The notes: generated from the letters alone by a model not told the origin. A stretch of 64,000 bases of DNA from Clostridia bacterium (GCA_900754085.1 CAAEBO010000046.1:1-64000), one strand, 5' to 3'; numbered from the stretch's first letter, positions 54,801 through 63,876 are shown. A program made the numbers and translations.

Positions 54801-56612
54801 ATGGAAAATTCGAATAATAACAAAGAAAAAAATAATGGGTCAAAAAAATTTTGGATTTCTTCTATAATATTATTAGTGATTATTAGTATTTTAGCATTAA
54901 TATCATATGTTTTATATAATAATCTTAATAAAGAAAAAGAAAACTTAATATTACCATATACAGAATTAATTCAAAAAATAAATGATAATACAGTAGAAAA
55001 AATAGAAATGACAGTAGGAAGTACAACTGTTAAAGTAAAATTAAAAGACGAAGAAGAAGAGAAAACAACAATTGTCCCAAGTTTACAAGCATTTTCAGAA
55101 TATATACAAACAAAGACTGAACAAGGAAACGAAATGGAAGTACTTCAGAAAGAACCAAATGTATTTTTTAAAATAGGTGATACAATTTTTACAGTATTAC
55201 CGACACTTTTAATGGTATCTTTAATAATCATGTTATTTAAGATGCAAGGCTTAGGCGATAAAGGAAAGATATATGATAGTGAAGAAAAAGATACTAATAT
55301 AAGATTTGAAGATGTAGCTGGACTAGATGAAGAAAAAGAAGAAATGGTTGAGATTGTTGATTTCTTAAAGAAACCAGAAGAATTTTATGAGATGGGAGCA
55401 AAAGTACCAAAAGGAGTATTACTTTGTGGAAAACCTGGAACCGGTAAAACTTTGATAGCAAAAGCCATTGCAGGAGAAGCCAATGTTCCATTTATATCTA
55501 TGAGTGGATCAGAATTTATAGAGATGTTTGCAGGGCTTGGAGCTTCAAGAGTTAGAAAATTGTTTGAAAAAGCAAGAAAGATGGCACCATGTATAGTATT
55601 TATTGACGAAATAGATGCAATAGGTGCAAGGAGAACTAGTTCAAGTGGGGCAGAATCTGAAAATAACCAAACATTAAACCAACTATTAGTTGAAATGGAC
55701 GGATTCGACACAAGTGAAACAATTATAGTGTTAGCTGCAACCAATAGACCAGAAATGCTTGATAAAGCATTGTTAAGACCAGGAAGATTTGATAGACAAA
55801 TAATAATAAATTCTCCAGATCAAAAAGGAAGAGAAGAAATTTTAAAAATACACAGTAAAGATAAGAAAATAGACGATAATATAGACTTTAAAGATATTGC
55901 TGAGGACACAGCAGGATTTACTGGAGCAGAACTTGCAAATATTTTAAACGAGGCTGCAATTATTGCAACAACAAGAAAACATAATTCTATAAATAAAGAT
56001 GATATAGAAGAGGCAATAAAGAAAGTAACAGTAGGACTTGAAAAACATAGTAGAGTAATATCAGAAAAAGATAAAAAATTAACAGCATATCATGAAGCTG
56101 GACATGCTGTTGTAAGTAGATATTTAGAAACACAAAATGACATAAAAGAAGTATCTATTATTCCAAGAGGTGTAGCAGGTGGCTATACAATGTATAAAAC
56201 TAATGAAGATAAGTACTATATTTCAAAAACAGAAATGGAAGAAAAACTAATTGCTTTATTAGGAGGAAGAGCAGCAGAAAAATTAGTACTAGATGATATA
56301 TCAACAGGAGCAAGTAATGACTTAGAAGTTGCAACAAATATTGCACGAGATATGATAACAGTTTATGGAATGAGTGATACAATTGGTCCAATATCATTAA
56401 AAGATTCAGAAAATGCAAATCAAATGATTATTTATGGAGAAAAAATGCAAGATGCAATAGGCGCAGAAATAAAAATACTAATAGATACAGCCTACAGAAA
56501 TGCTCAACAAATATTAATACAACATAGAGATAAATTAGATGCAGTTGCACAGGTATTATTAGAAAGAGAAAAAATAACAGAAAAAGAATTTTATGAAATA
56601 TTTAATGACTAA
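54801..56612 (+). CDS. ftsH: ATP-dependent zinc metalloprotease FtsH
   Basis: A 603-residue membrane AAA protease. Two helices (about 15-36 and 118-140) flank a small outer domain, then the AAA domain with Walker A GKPGTGKT (about 209-216; most homologues have GPPGTGKT), Walker B IVFIDEIDAIG, the second region of homology with NRPEMLDKALLRPGRFDR, and the zinc site HEAGH (about 431-435). It degrades membrane and some soluble proteins. AAGGAGGA precedes the start; a TTG at 54798 is nearer to the optimal distance and is an alternative start. The last helix and hairpin terminator end the operon. Confidence 0.95.
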   Translation: MENSNNNKEKNNGSKKFWISSIILLVIISILALISYVLYNNLNKEKENLILPYTELIQKINDNTVEKIEMTVGSTTVKVKLKDEEEEKTTIVPSLQAFSEYIQTKTEQGNEMEVLQKEPNVFFKIGDTIFTVLPTLLMVSLIIMLFKMQGLGDKGKIYDSEEKDTNIRFEDVAGLDEEKEEMVEIVDFLKKPEEFYEMGAKVPKGVLLCGKPGTGKTLIAKAIAGEANVPFISMSGSEFIEMFAGLGASRVRKLFEKARKMAPCIVFIDEIDAIGARRTSSSGAESENNQTLNQLLVEMDGFDTSETIIVLAATNRPEMLDKALLRPGRFDRQIIINSPDQKGREEILKIHSKDKKIDDNIDFKDIAEDTAGFTGAELANILNEAAIIATTRKHNSINKDDIEEAIKKVTVGLEKHSRVISEKDKKLTAYHEAGHAVVSRYLETQNDIKEVSIIPRGVAGGYTMYKTNEDKYYISKTEMEEKLIALLGGRAAEKLVLDDISTGASNDLEVATNIARDMITVYGMSDTIGPISLKDSENANQMIIYGEKMQDAIGAEIKILIDTAYRNAQQILIQHRDKLDAVAQVLLEREKITEKEFYEIFND

Positions 56613-56616
56613 TAAC

Positions 56617-56649
56617 AAAAAAATATAGCCCTTGTGGCTATATTTTTTT
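56617..56649. terminator. Bidirectional terminator between ftsH and the RluA-type gene
   Basis: AAAAAAATATAGCC (56617-56630) and GGCTATATTTTTTT (56636-56649) form a 14-bp stem with T tracts in both directions. Confidence 0.9.
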
Positions 56650-57510
56650 AAAACTAGGTAATTCATCTAATATAATTTCTTTATTATTTAAATAATCTAA
56701 AATTCCAGAATAAGAATTGAAATTAAATTTTAAGTAATAGCTATATAGTAATTGAGTCTTTTGATTAAATTTTTTATTGATTAAATTATTACCATATTTA
56801 CCATCACCAATTATTGGATGACCTATATAAGCTAAATGAGCACGTATTTGGTGAGTTCTACCAGTTTTTAGATTGATATCTAAAACAGAGCTATTTTCTT
56901 CTTTATCATATGATAGAACATTATAAGATGTGATAATTTTTTTGTAACCAGGTTTACATTTGTCTGAAATATATACTATTGATTTTTTTGTATCTTTAAA
57001 TAAATAATGTATTAATGTATCATTTTTTTTAGGAAGCATTCCATAAACTTTAGCAATATAATGTTTTTCTATTTCGTGATTTTTAAATTTTTCAGTTAAT
57101 ATAGTATTAACAGTATCATTTTTAGAAAATAAGACTAATCCTAATGTATTTCTATCTAATCTATGACATGGCATAAAATTAGAATTATAAGTTTTATGCA
57201 CATAAGTTGTTAAAGATTCAGTACCAGTAACTTCTAATCCTTTAGGTTTATTAAAGACAATAATGTTACTATCTTCGTAGACTATTGGAATATTATAATT
57301 AGGATAAAGTAAGCTATCTATAATATATAATTTGATAATATCATTTTCGTGTATAATACAATCTTTAGATATACGTTTATCATTTATTAAAATATCCTTC
57401 TTTTTTAACGCTTTAGAAAAAGTACTAAATTTTAAAGCAGAATATGTTTCCATTAATAATTTACTTAATTTTTTATTATCGTATTTTTTACTAACAATTA
57501 AATCTTTCAT
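56638..57510 (-). CDS. RluA-family pseudouridine synthase
   Basis: A 290-residue pseudouridine synthase for rRNA or tRNA. The N-terminal part (about 15-65) is S4-like and truncated; the catalytic domain has NKPKGLEVTG and CHRLDRNTLGL with the nucleophilic Asp at residue 119, then INLKTGRTHQIRAHLAYIGHPIIGDGKYG. The target base is unknown. No Shine-Dalgarno sequence is found before the ATG at 57510. A strong promoter places the transcript start only about two bases before it, so the gene is probably read as a leaderless mRNA. Confidence 0.85.
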   Translation of the reverse strand: MKDLIVSKKYDNKKLSKLLMETYSALKFSTFSKALKKKDILINDKRISKDCIIHENDIIKLYIIDSLLYPNYNIPIVYEDSNIIVFNKPKGLEVTGTESLTTYVHKTYNSNFMPCHRLDRNTLGLVLFSKNDTVNTILTEKFKNHEIEKHYIAKVYGMLPKKNDTLIHYLFKDTKKSIVYISDKCKPGYKKIITSYNVLSYDKEENSSVLDINLKTGRTHQIRAHLAYIGHPIIGDGKYGNNLINKKFNQKTQLLYSYYLKFNFNSYSGILDYLNNKEIILDELPSFKKI

Positions 57511-57519
57511 AATAATAGT

Positions 57520-57548
57520 ATTATAATATTTTTTAAAAATAATTTCAA
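57520..57548 (-). promoter_or_regulatory. Promoter giving a leaderless RluA-type mRNA
   Basis: On the minus strand TTGAAA (57543-57548) and TATAAT (57520-57525) are 17 bases apart; only nine bases separate the -10 box from the ATG at 57510. Confidence 0.75.
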
Positions 57549-57552
57549 CTCA

Positions 57553-57588
57553 AAAAACCGGAGTAGCAATGCTAACTCCAGTTTTTTG
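57553..57588 (-). terminator. Terminator after the basic 122-aa protein gene
   Basis: AACTGGAGTTAGCA with TGCTACTCCGGTT (minus strand), one G-U and one offset, followed by T residues. It overlaps the RluA promoter region. Confidence 0.75.
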
Positions 57589-57597
57589 TTTACATTA

Positions 57598-57966
57598 TTA
57601 TACACGAGCTCGAGAGATATTTAAAAATTTGTCTTCCCGCTTCTTTTTCTTACCAGAATGTTTACGCCTTAATTCAGACGACATATATTCTAAAGGATGC
57701 AATGAATCAACTACTTGCAAATAAAGTGTATTTTTTATGAGTTTACTTTTTACAATACATCCTAAAGAAAGCTGTATCTTTTTTGAAGGGTTTGGAATTT
57801 TAACGATGTAACCATAAGGAGCATTTAAATCTGTTCCTTTTTTAAAATTACACCATTTGTCATCTAAAGTGACTGGTCTTACTTCGAAATCATCCCGTGT
57901 ATAAACTTTAACTTTTTTTGGTGCATTTGACGATTTCAATTTTGAGTTTTTAGAACTTCGTTTCAT
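57598..57966 (-). CDS. Basic protein of unknown function (122 aa)
   Basis: A 122-residue, very Lys/Arg-rich protein with a disordered-looking N-terminal 25 residues, a central part with short beta-like runs (YGYIVKIPNPSKKIQLSLGCIVKS) and a Lys-rich C-terminal end with GKKKKREDKF. It has no membrane helix. TAGGAGG precedes the ATG. A nucleic-acid or ribosome contact would fit the charge, but no family is recognised. Confidence 0.5.
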   Translation of the reverse strand: MKRSSKNSKLKSSNAPKKVKVYTRDDFEVRPVTLDDKWCNFKKGTDLNAPYGYIVKIPNPSKKIQLSLGCIVKSKLIKNTLYLQVVDSLHPLEYMSSELRRKHSGKKKKREDKFLNISRARV

Positions 57967-58106
57967 AGCACATACCTCCTATAGTTGATAGATATTAAAA
58001 TAACATATATAATTGCTAAAGTAAATATGAAATAGTAAATTTATAAAAAAGTGTGACATATGTTTGCCAAACCTACAAAAGGCTATGATAAAGAAAAAAG
58101 AATTAC

Positions 58107-58136
58107 TTGACAAAAGTTAACAAAGTATGTTAAAAT
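58107..58136 (+). promoter_or_regulatory. rplU-rpmA promoter
   Basis: TTGACA (58107-58112), 18-base spacer, TAAAAT (58131-58136). Confidence 0.75.
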
Positions 58137-58146
58137 TACTAATTGT

Positions 58147-58225
58147 AAGCCGCCTAGGTCGGGTAACTAAATGTTAGTTATGCTAACTACCTTGTATTTA
58201 TGCTTAGCGAGTATACGAAAATAGG
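58147..58225 (+). promoter_or_regulatory. L21 leader-like 5' untranslated RNA
   Basis: The stretch from AAGCCGCCTAGGTCGGGTAAC through a GTTAGTTATGCTAAC hairpin to the ribosome site has the place and features of the ribosomal L21 leader of Firmicutes, thought to sense L21 for feedback control. Confidence 0.55.
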
Positions 58226-58240
58226 GAGGTGCATTTTATA

Positions 58241-58585
58241 ATGTACGCAATAATTGAAAGTTGTGGAAAACAATACAAAGTAGCAGAAGGAGATGTAGTA
58301 TTCTTCGAAAAATTAGATGTAGAAGAAGGTAAAAAAGTTACATTTGATAAAGTAATTTTAGTATCTAATGAAGGAAAAATCGAAGTAGGAGCTCCTAATG
58401 TTAAAGGTGTAAAAGTTGAAGGAAAAGTAGTTTCTCATGGTAAAGGAAAGAAAATCCGTGTATACAAATACAAAGCTAAAAAGAACTACAGAAGAACACA
58501 AGGTCATAGACAACCATATACAAAGGTTGAAATTACATCAATAAAAACAGCTACTACAAAAGCAAAAGCTAAAGTAGAAGCTTAA
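58241..58585 (+). CDS. rplU: 50S ribosomal protein L21
   Basis: A 114-residue L21, near normal length, with MYAIIESCGKQYKVAEGD at the start and KIRVYKYKAKKNYRRTQGHRQPYT near the end. The ATG at 58241 follows GGGAGGTG; the longer frame from 58229 overlaps that site. It is followed by rpmA with no ysxB/prp gene between them. Confidence 0.97.
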   Translation: MYAIIESCGKQYKVAEGDVVFFEKLDVEEGKKVTFDKVILVSNEGKIEVGAPNVKGVKVEGKVVSHGKGKKIRVYKYKAKKNYRRTQGHRQPYTKVEITSIKTATTKAKAKVEA

Positions 58586-58626
58586 GAGATAAAGAGATAA
58601 ATTATTCACGAAAGGAGTGAAACTTA

Positions 58627-58896
58627 ATGGCACATAAAAAAGGTCAAGGAAGTGTTAAGAACGGAAGAGATAGTGAGTCAAAACGTTTAGGTGTCAAAAG
58701 AGCAGATGGACAATTCGTTTTAGCTGGAAACATCCTTATTAGACAAAGAGGAACAAAATATCATCCAGGTAAAAATGTAGGAATTGGTAGTGACGATACA
58801 TTATATGCATTAGTAAATGGAACTGTAAAATTTGAAAAATTCGGAAAAGATAAAAAACAAGTAAGTGTTTATGAAGAAACAGTATCAAATGCATAA
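58627..58896 (+). CDS. rpmA: 50S ribosomal protein L27
   Basis: An 89-residue L27 beginning MAHKKGQGSVKNGRDS, without the FF-A type N-terminal extension (about nine residues, ending Phe-Phe) that most Firmicutes L27 carry and that Prp protease removes. The rest is normal (RQRGTKYHPGKNVGIGSDDTLYAL). AAAGGAGTG precedes the ATG. The gene that encodes Prp, usually between rplU and rpmA, is absent here, matching the missing extension. Confidence 0.97.
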   Translation: MAHKKGQGSVKNGRDSESKRLGVKRADGQFVLAGNILIRQRGTKYHPGKNVGIGSDDTLYALVNGTVKFEKFGKDKKQVSVYEETVSNA

Positions 58897-58899
58897 TAA

Positions 58900-58931
58900 A
58901 AAAAGGCAAGTAATAAACTTGCCTTTTTTGT
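58900..58931 (+). terminator. Terminator after rpmA
   Basis: AAAAAAAGGCAAGT and ACTTGCCTTTTTT form a stem around an AATAA loop followed by T residues. Confidence 0.9.
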
Positions 58932-58994
58932 CGTTTTAAAGTAGATAATGTTAGACAAAAAGATTTATTCTAATAAGCATTTATTTATATGATA

Positions 58995-59023
58995 TTGTAA
59001 AAGATATTAAAATATAGTATAAT
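58995..59023 (+). promoter_or_regulatory. trpS promoter
   Basis: TTGTAA (58995-59000), 17-base spacer, TATAAT (59018-59023), 33 bases before the start codon. Confidence 0.65.
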
Positions 59024-59056
59024 ATAGCAGAATTGACAATGATTGGAGATGGCAAT

Positions 59057-60070
59057 ATGCAAAATAAAAAAAGAAGTTTAACTGGAGATAGACCAACAGG
59101 GAAATTACATATAGGGCATTATTTTGGCTCTTTACAAAGCAGAGTAAAAATGCAAGAAGACGATAGTTTAGAAAGATTTATTATGATAGCAGATGTTCAA
59201 GCATTAACAGATAACTTTAATAACCCACAAAAAGTAAGAGATAATGTGTATCAAGTTTTAATAGATTATTTATCTGTAGGTATTGACCCAGAAAAGACAA
59301 CTATATTTTTGCAATCTATGGTACCAGAACTTGCAGAGTTAACAGTATATTATTCAAATTTAGTAACAATTGCAAGATTAGAGAGAAACCCAACAGTAAA
59401 AACAGAACTTGCTCAAAAGAAAGATGTTTTTGGTGAGAGCGTAACATATGGTTTCTTAGGTTATCCTATAAGTCAAGCAGCAGATATAACTGCTTTCGAA
59501 GGAGAATTGGTGCCAGTAGGAGAAGACCAATTACCATTATTAGAACAATGCAGAGAAATTGTAAGAAAATTTAATAGTATATATGGCGAAACTCTTAAAG
59601 AACCTAAAGCTGTTTTAAGTGCTAATAAAAGAATAAAAGGACTAGATGGAAATGATAAAATGGGAAAATCTTTAGGAAATGCAATATATCTTTCAGATGC
59701 AGAAGAAGAAATAACTAGAAAAGTAATGGGAGCAGTAACAGATCCATCAAGAATAAAAAAAGATGACCTAGGAAATCCAGATGTATGTATGGTTGCATAT
59801 TATCACGAACTATTTAGTGAAGACGAAGTAAAAGAAATATTCGAGGAATGTAGAGCTGGTAAAAGAGGTTGTGTTGCATGCAAAAGACAATTAGCAGAAA
59901 ATATTATAAAAAAATTACAACCGATAAGAGAAAAGAGAAAATATTATGAAGAGAGACCAGAATTACTAGAAGAAATATTAAAAAATGGAACAAAAAAAGC
60001 ACAAGAAATTGCAAAAGAAACGATGTCAAAAGTAAAAGAAAGTATGAAACTTAACTATTTTAATAAATAA
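59057..60070 (+). CDS. trpS: Tryptophan--tRNA ligase
   Basis: A 337-residue class I synthetase. The HIGH-type motif is KLHIGH at residues 16-21 and the KMSKS-type motif is DKMGKS near 199-204. GDRPTGKLHIGHYFGSL is the TrpS start. The ATG at 59057 follows TTGGAGATGG; the longer frame from 59033 is rejected. No Trp T-box was seen in the short leader. obgE follows after 11 bases. Confidence 0.96.
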   Translation: MQNKKRSLTGDRPTGKLHIGHYFGSLQSRVKMQEDDSLERFIMIADVQALTDNFNNPQKVRDNVYQVLIDYLSVGIDPEKTTIFLQSMVPELAELTVYYSNLVTIARLERNPTVKTELAQKKDVFGESVTYGFLGYPISQAADITAFEGELVPVGEDQLPLLEQCREIVRKFNSIYGETLKEPKAVLSANKRIKGLDGNDKMGKSLGNAIYLSDAEEEITRKVMGAVTDPSRIKKDDLGNPDVCMVAYYHELFSEDEVKEIFEECRAGKRGCVACKRQLAENIIKKLQPIREKRKYYEERPELLEEILKNGTKKAQEIAKETMSKVKESMKLNYFNK

Positions 60071-60081
60071 AGGAGAGAAAG

Positions 60082-61356
60082 ATGTATACAGATTATACAA
60101 AAATATTTGTAAAATCCGGAAATGGTGGAAATGGTGCTATATCATTTAGAAGAGAAAAATATGTAGCAGCAGGAGGACCAGACGGTGGAGATGGTGGAAA
60201 AGGTGGAGATGTATACTTTATTACAGATAAAGATTCAAACACCTTAATAAATTTTAGATATAATAAAAAATTTAAAGCTGAAAATGGACAAAATGGTAGT
60301 GGAGCAAGATGCAATGGAAAACAAGGACAAGATTTATATATAAAGGTTCCAATAGGTACTGTAGTTAAAGATGCAGAAACAGGAGAAATTGTTGCAGATT
60401 TATCAGAGGAGAATTCTAAAGAACTAGTATTACCAGGTGGAAGAGGTGGAAAAGGAAATACACATTTTGCCACATCAACAAGACAGGCACCTAGATTTGC
60501 GCAATCTGGAGAAAAAGGAATCGAAAAAGAATTAATACTAGAATTAAAGTCTTTAGCAGATGTTGGACTAGTAGGATTTCCAAATGCAGGGAAATCAACA
60601 TTTTTATCTGTAGTAACAGATGCTAAACCTAAAATTGCAGATTATCCATTTACTACATTAAATCCGAATTTGGGAGTAGTGAAAACAGAAGATGGTAATA
60701 GCTTTGTAATAGCAGATATACCAGGATTAATAGAAGGAGCAAGTGATGGAGTAGGTCTTGGAATACAATTTCTAAGACATATAGAAAGAACTAGATTACT
60801 ATTACATTTAATTGATGTATCTGGTTTTCAGGGAAGAAATCCAGTTGATGATTTTTATAGCATAAACAATGAATTAAAAAATTATAGCGAAAAATTAACA
60901 AAGAAGAAACAGATTATAGTAGCAACTAAATTAGATGTAGCACAAGATAATACATTATATAAAGAACTAGAAAAAGTTGCTAAAAAAGAAGGCTTAGAGA
61001 TATTTCAAATATCTTCTATTACTAAACAGGGGTTAAAAGAATTATTAGTAAGAGTGGAAGAACTGTTAAATGAAATACCAAAAGAAAACTTAATTGAATT
61101 AAATCAAAGGAAAGTATATAAATTAAACGAAGATAAAAATGAATTCCAAATAGTAAGAGAAGAAGATATGTACGTAGTTATTGGACCAGCAGTGGAAAAA
61201 TTAATGTCTAGAGTAAATCTAGAAGACACAGAATCAATGTATTACTTCCAAAGAAAATTAGATGAATTAGGAGTAAATGAAGCACTAAAAGAAGCTGGTG
61301 TAAAAGAAGGAGATACTGTAAAAGTAGTAGACTGGGAATTAGAATGGTATGACTAA
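60082..61356 (+). CDS. obgE: GTPase ObgE/CgtA
   Basis: A 424-residue ribosome-associated GTPase. The N-terminal Gly-rich Obg fold is about 1-155 (KSGNGGNGAISFRREK and GGPDGGDGGKGGDVYF); the G domain starts with GFPNAGKST at about 166-174 and includes DIPGLIEGAS; the OCT domain (about 350-424) is present. It takes part in 50S assembly and the stringent response. AAAGGAGAG precedes the ATG. Transcribed with trpS. Confidence 0.96.
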   Translation: MYTDYTKIFVKSGNGGNGAISFRREKYVAAGGPDGGDGGKGGDVYFITDKDSNTLINFRYNKKFKAENGQNGSGARCNGKQGQDLYIKVPIGTVVKDAETGEIVADLSEENSKELVLPGGRGGKGNTHFATSTRQAPRFAQSGEKGIEKELILELKSLADVGLVGFPNAGKSTFLSVVTDAKPKIADYPFTTLNPNLGVVKTEDGNSFVIADIPGLIEGASDGVGLGIQFLRHIERTRLLLHLIDVSGFQGRNPVDDFYSINNELKNYSEKLTKKKQIIVATKLDVAQDNTLYKELEKVAKKEGLEIFQISSITKQGLKELLVRVEELLNEIPKENLIELNQRKVYKLNEDKNEFQIVREEDMYVVIGPAVEKLMSRVNLEDTESMYYFQRKLDELGVNEALKEAGVKEGDTVKVVDWELEWYD

Positions 61357-61462
61357 AATATTGACGAATATATAAAGTTAGATTAATATTACAACGTAAC
61401 TGGTAACATAAGTTTTAATTATCTGAGGAGAAAAGAACAATGAAAGTTTTACGGAAAGGAAA

Positions 61463-61627
61463 ATGTGTAAACAAAAAGAAAAACAAAGTAAATCCATGTT
61501 TTATAAGAAGAATTGTGATAAGTGTTGTGCAAATTGCTCACATAGCACATCTAGAGGAACGTGGCTACAGTGTATGATTGACATTAAAGAAGTAAGTCCT
61601 AATGGCTATTGCAGTCAGTATAATTAA
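61463..61627 (+). CDS. Small Cys-rich zinc-ribbon-like protein (54 aa), possibly frameshifted at its start
   Basis: A 54-codon frame rich in Cys: CDKCCANCSHSTS, WLQCMIDIKEVSPNGYC at the end. It looks like a small metal-binding protein. The ATG at 61463 has only a weak AAAGGA site. A better site (GAGGAG at 61425-61430) lies before an out-of-frame ATG at 61440; one extra T in the run at 61447-61450 would join that start to this frame. So the gene may have a one-base deletion near its 5' end. Family not recognised. Confidence 0.45.
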   Translation: MCKQKEKQSKSMFYKKNCDKCCANCSHSTSRGTWLQCMIDIKEVSPNGYCSQYN

Positions 61628-62586
61628 AGCGAAAGGAATGGGTGCAGATCAAGTAGATTTGTGCCCATAAAATTTATAAAGAAACAAAGAATTCAAATTA
61701 TTAAAAGGACAATTAATCAAATTTTATTAGAAATATCGGATGTAGAATATAATATAGATTTAAGCAAATTAAAAAGAAGGATTAGACATAGATGATTTCT
61801 ATATGAAAAAAGCGAAAGGAGAACGAGAATAAAAGTGGAAGAAGGAATTTTAAATTTAAATGAAAATATAATATTTGTGTACAAAATGGTTTACTAAGGA
61901 AATATATAAATGAAAATGAAAAAATTCAAATTATTAAAATAAAGGAAAATGGAAATATAATAAAATTTTAAAAAAAACCAGTGCTATTTACTTTTGAAAT
62001 AGATAATGATACAAACGTAAAGAAAATAATAAAAAATTTTCAAAAAATAGTAAAAAAGATACATAAAAGAAAGTTTGAATTAGGTATAAAAAAAGAAGAT
62101 AAAAACATAATAGGTGAAGTAATCATAAAAGGAGACAACGAGAAAAATAAGGAGATAATAAAGTGCATAAAAGCAATACTTATCAACGAAAAAGAAAAAA
62201 GAATAGAATATATTTATGACCAAGTGTGCAGAGATTTAGATGAAGAATTTGAAAAAAATAATTATTGCGATTTTAAAGATGATATTTGTAAAGCAAAAAG
62301 GAATTGTAAGGAAAAAACTACAATGGGATGTTGCCATAAATTTAAAAATAGAATTTTAATGAGTGGAGGATTACAAGAATGTCCATATTTAATAAATAAG
62401 CGTTGTGCAACACAATGTATTACATGTAAATTGTTTACATGTGACGCAATTAATGTTAAGTTTAAACTAAGAGATATACCATTAATACAATATTTTTTTA
62501 ATCCTATTCAAAAGCTAATAGTAAAAATAAGTTTTTTTACCAAGAAAGAGGAAATTATTAAGAAATTAGTATTTTTTAGTTTTTAA
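61628..62586 (+). pseudogene. Decayed gene remnants ending in a Cys-rich 201-codon frame
   Basis: Three broken coding pieces can be seen. Piece one (frame of 61628) reads RFVPIKFIKKQRIQII to SKLK near 61775, then a shift leads to LDIDDFYMKKAKGERE ending at 61832. Piece two starts at GTG 61835 (VEEGILNLNENIIF), then shifts near 61875 into VQNGLLRKYINENEK and a stop at 61969. Piece three continues in the same frame from 61981 as a 201-codon frame with CDFKDDICKAKRNC, GCCHKF, CPYL and CATQCITCKLFTC, but it has no ribosome site and begins just after that stop. The most likely reading is that pieces two and three were one gene with a frameshift and a nonsense change. Family not recognised. Also, ATTCAAATTATTAAAA occurs at 61691 and 61924. 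If piece three is translated, it would use the GTG at 61981. Confidence 0.55.
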
Positions 62587-62622
62587 TAAAAAATTAATTT
62601 GCCCCATTTTGATTTTATAGCA

Positions 62623-62651
62623 TTGACAAACAAGAACAAATGTTTTATAAT
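62623..62651 (+). promoter_or_regulatory. Perfect sigma-A promoter for the Y-family polymerase gene
   Basis: TTGACA (62623-62628), 17-base spacer, TATAAT (62646-62651). The predicted start of the RNA is about ten bases before the ATG at 62668. No LexA-type box was recognised. Confidence 0.9.
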
Positions 62652-62667
62652 AATGATGGTGAAAAAA

Positions 62668-63873
62668 ATGAAAAGAGAGATCTTACATGTTGATGTAAAT
62701 AATGCGTTTTTATCTTGGCTTGCAGTAGATAGATTGGAAAAAGGAGAAAAATTAGATATAAGAACAATTCCCGCTGTAATAGGTGGAGATGAAAAGCAAA
62801 GACATGGAATTGTTTTAGCTAAAAGCAATTTGGCTAAGCAATTTGGAATAAAAACAGGAGAGCCACTATTTAGTGCAAGAAAAAAATGTCCTACATTAAA
62901 AATTTATGAAAGCAATTTTAAAGTATATAAAAAATATTCGAATATGTTATATAAGTTGTTACTAGAATATTCATATAAAGTTGAAAGATTTTCAATAGAT
63001 GAATGTTTTGTAGATATGACTGAATTTTTAAATGGTAAGAAATTAATAGACGTAGCATGCGAGATTAGTAAAAGAGTAAGAGAAGAATTAAAATTTACTG
63101 TAAATATAGGAGTTGCACATAATAAACTATTAGCAAAAATGGCGTCAGACTTTCAAAAGCCAGATAGAGTGCATACTTTATATGAACAGGAAATTCAAAG
63201 AAAAATGTGGAGTTTACCAATATCAGAATTATTTATGGTTGGAAAGAGAACATTGCCAAAATTGTACAATATGAATATAAAAACAATAGGAGATTTAGCA
63301 TTAGTAGAGAAGGAACTACTAATAAAAAAATTTGGTAAGTTTGGTAAGATGATGTGGGAATATTCAAATGGAATAGATAATTCAGAAGTTATATTTACTA
63401 TGCAAAAGCCCAAATGTGTAGGAAATTCTACCACAGTTTCACAAGATATAAACGATTTAGAAAAAATAGAAGAAGTTTTGCTAGCTCTTACAGAGCATAC
63501 AACTTACAGATTAAGAAAAATGAAAATGCTTTGTAATGTAGTTAGTGTGCAACTTAGAACAAGCGAATTTAAGAATTATTCACATCAAAGAAAGTTAGAC
63601 TTTTCAACTAGTTCAACAAAAGAAATATTTAATGTTGCAAAACAATTAACTAAGCAAATGTATAATGGAGAATCAGTTAGATTAATTGGAATTAGAGTAG
63701 ATAATTTATGTGAAGAAAACGAGAAACAAATTTCAATATTCGAAAACAATAATATTAAAAAACAAGAAAAACTAGACAAAGTAGTAGACTTAATAAAAGA
63801 TAAATATGGATATGAAACAATAACAAGAGCAGGTGATATGAAACATACTAAAAACATAAATAGAAAGGAATAA
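62668..63873 (+). CDS. dinB: Y-family DNA polymerase (DinB/Pol IV-like)
   Basis: A 401-residue translesion polymerase. The catalytic acids are visible: D9 in HVDVNNAFLSW and D111-E112 in SIDECFVDMT. NIGVAHNKLLAKMASDFQKPD and the ELFMVGKRTLPKLYNM helix-hairpin-helix are family marks, and the C-terminal little-finger part follows (about 240-350). The ATG at 62668 follows GGTGA at a short distance; an ATG at 62656 in frame is too close to the promoter. It sits alone with a perfect promoter, so it seems always on rather than SOS-tied. No beta-clamp motif was assigned. Confidence 0.92.
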   Translation: MKREILHVDVNNAFLSWLAVDRLEKGEKLDIRTIPAVIGGDEKQRHGIVLAKSNLAKQFGIKTGEPLFSARKKCPTLKIYESNFKVYKKYSNMLYKLLLEYSYKVERFSIDECFVDMTEFLNGKKLIDVACEISKRVREELKFTVNIGVAHNKLLAKMASDFQKPDRVHTLYEQEIQRKMWSLPISELFMVGKRTLPKLYNMNIKTIGDLALVEKELLIKKFGKFGKMMWEYSNGIDNSEVIFTMQKPKCVGNSTTVSQDINDLEKIEEVLLALTEHTTYRLRKMKMLCNVVSVQLRTSEFKNYSHQRKLDFSTSSTKEIFNVAKQLTKQMYNGESVRLIGIRVDNLCEENEKQISIFENNNIKKQEKLDKVVDLIKDKYGYETITRAGDMKHTKNINRKE

Positions 63874-63876
63874 TTA

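Noticed and set aside
61691..61939. Sixteen-base direct repeat ATTCAAATTATTAAAA as a mobile element end or att site
   Set aside because: The sequence is only A and T apart from one C and arises easily by chance here; no integrase or inverted ends accompany it.
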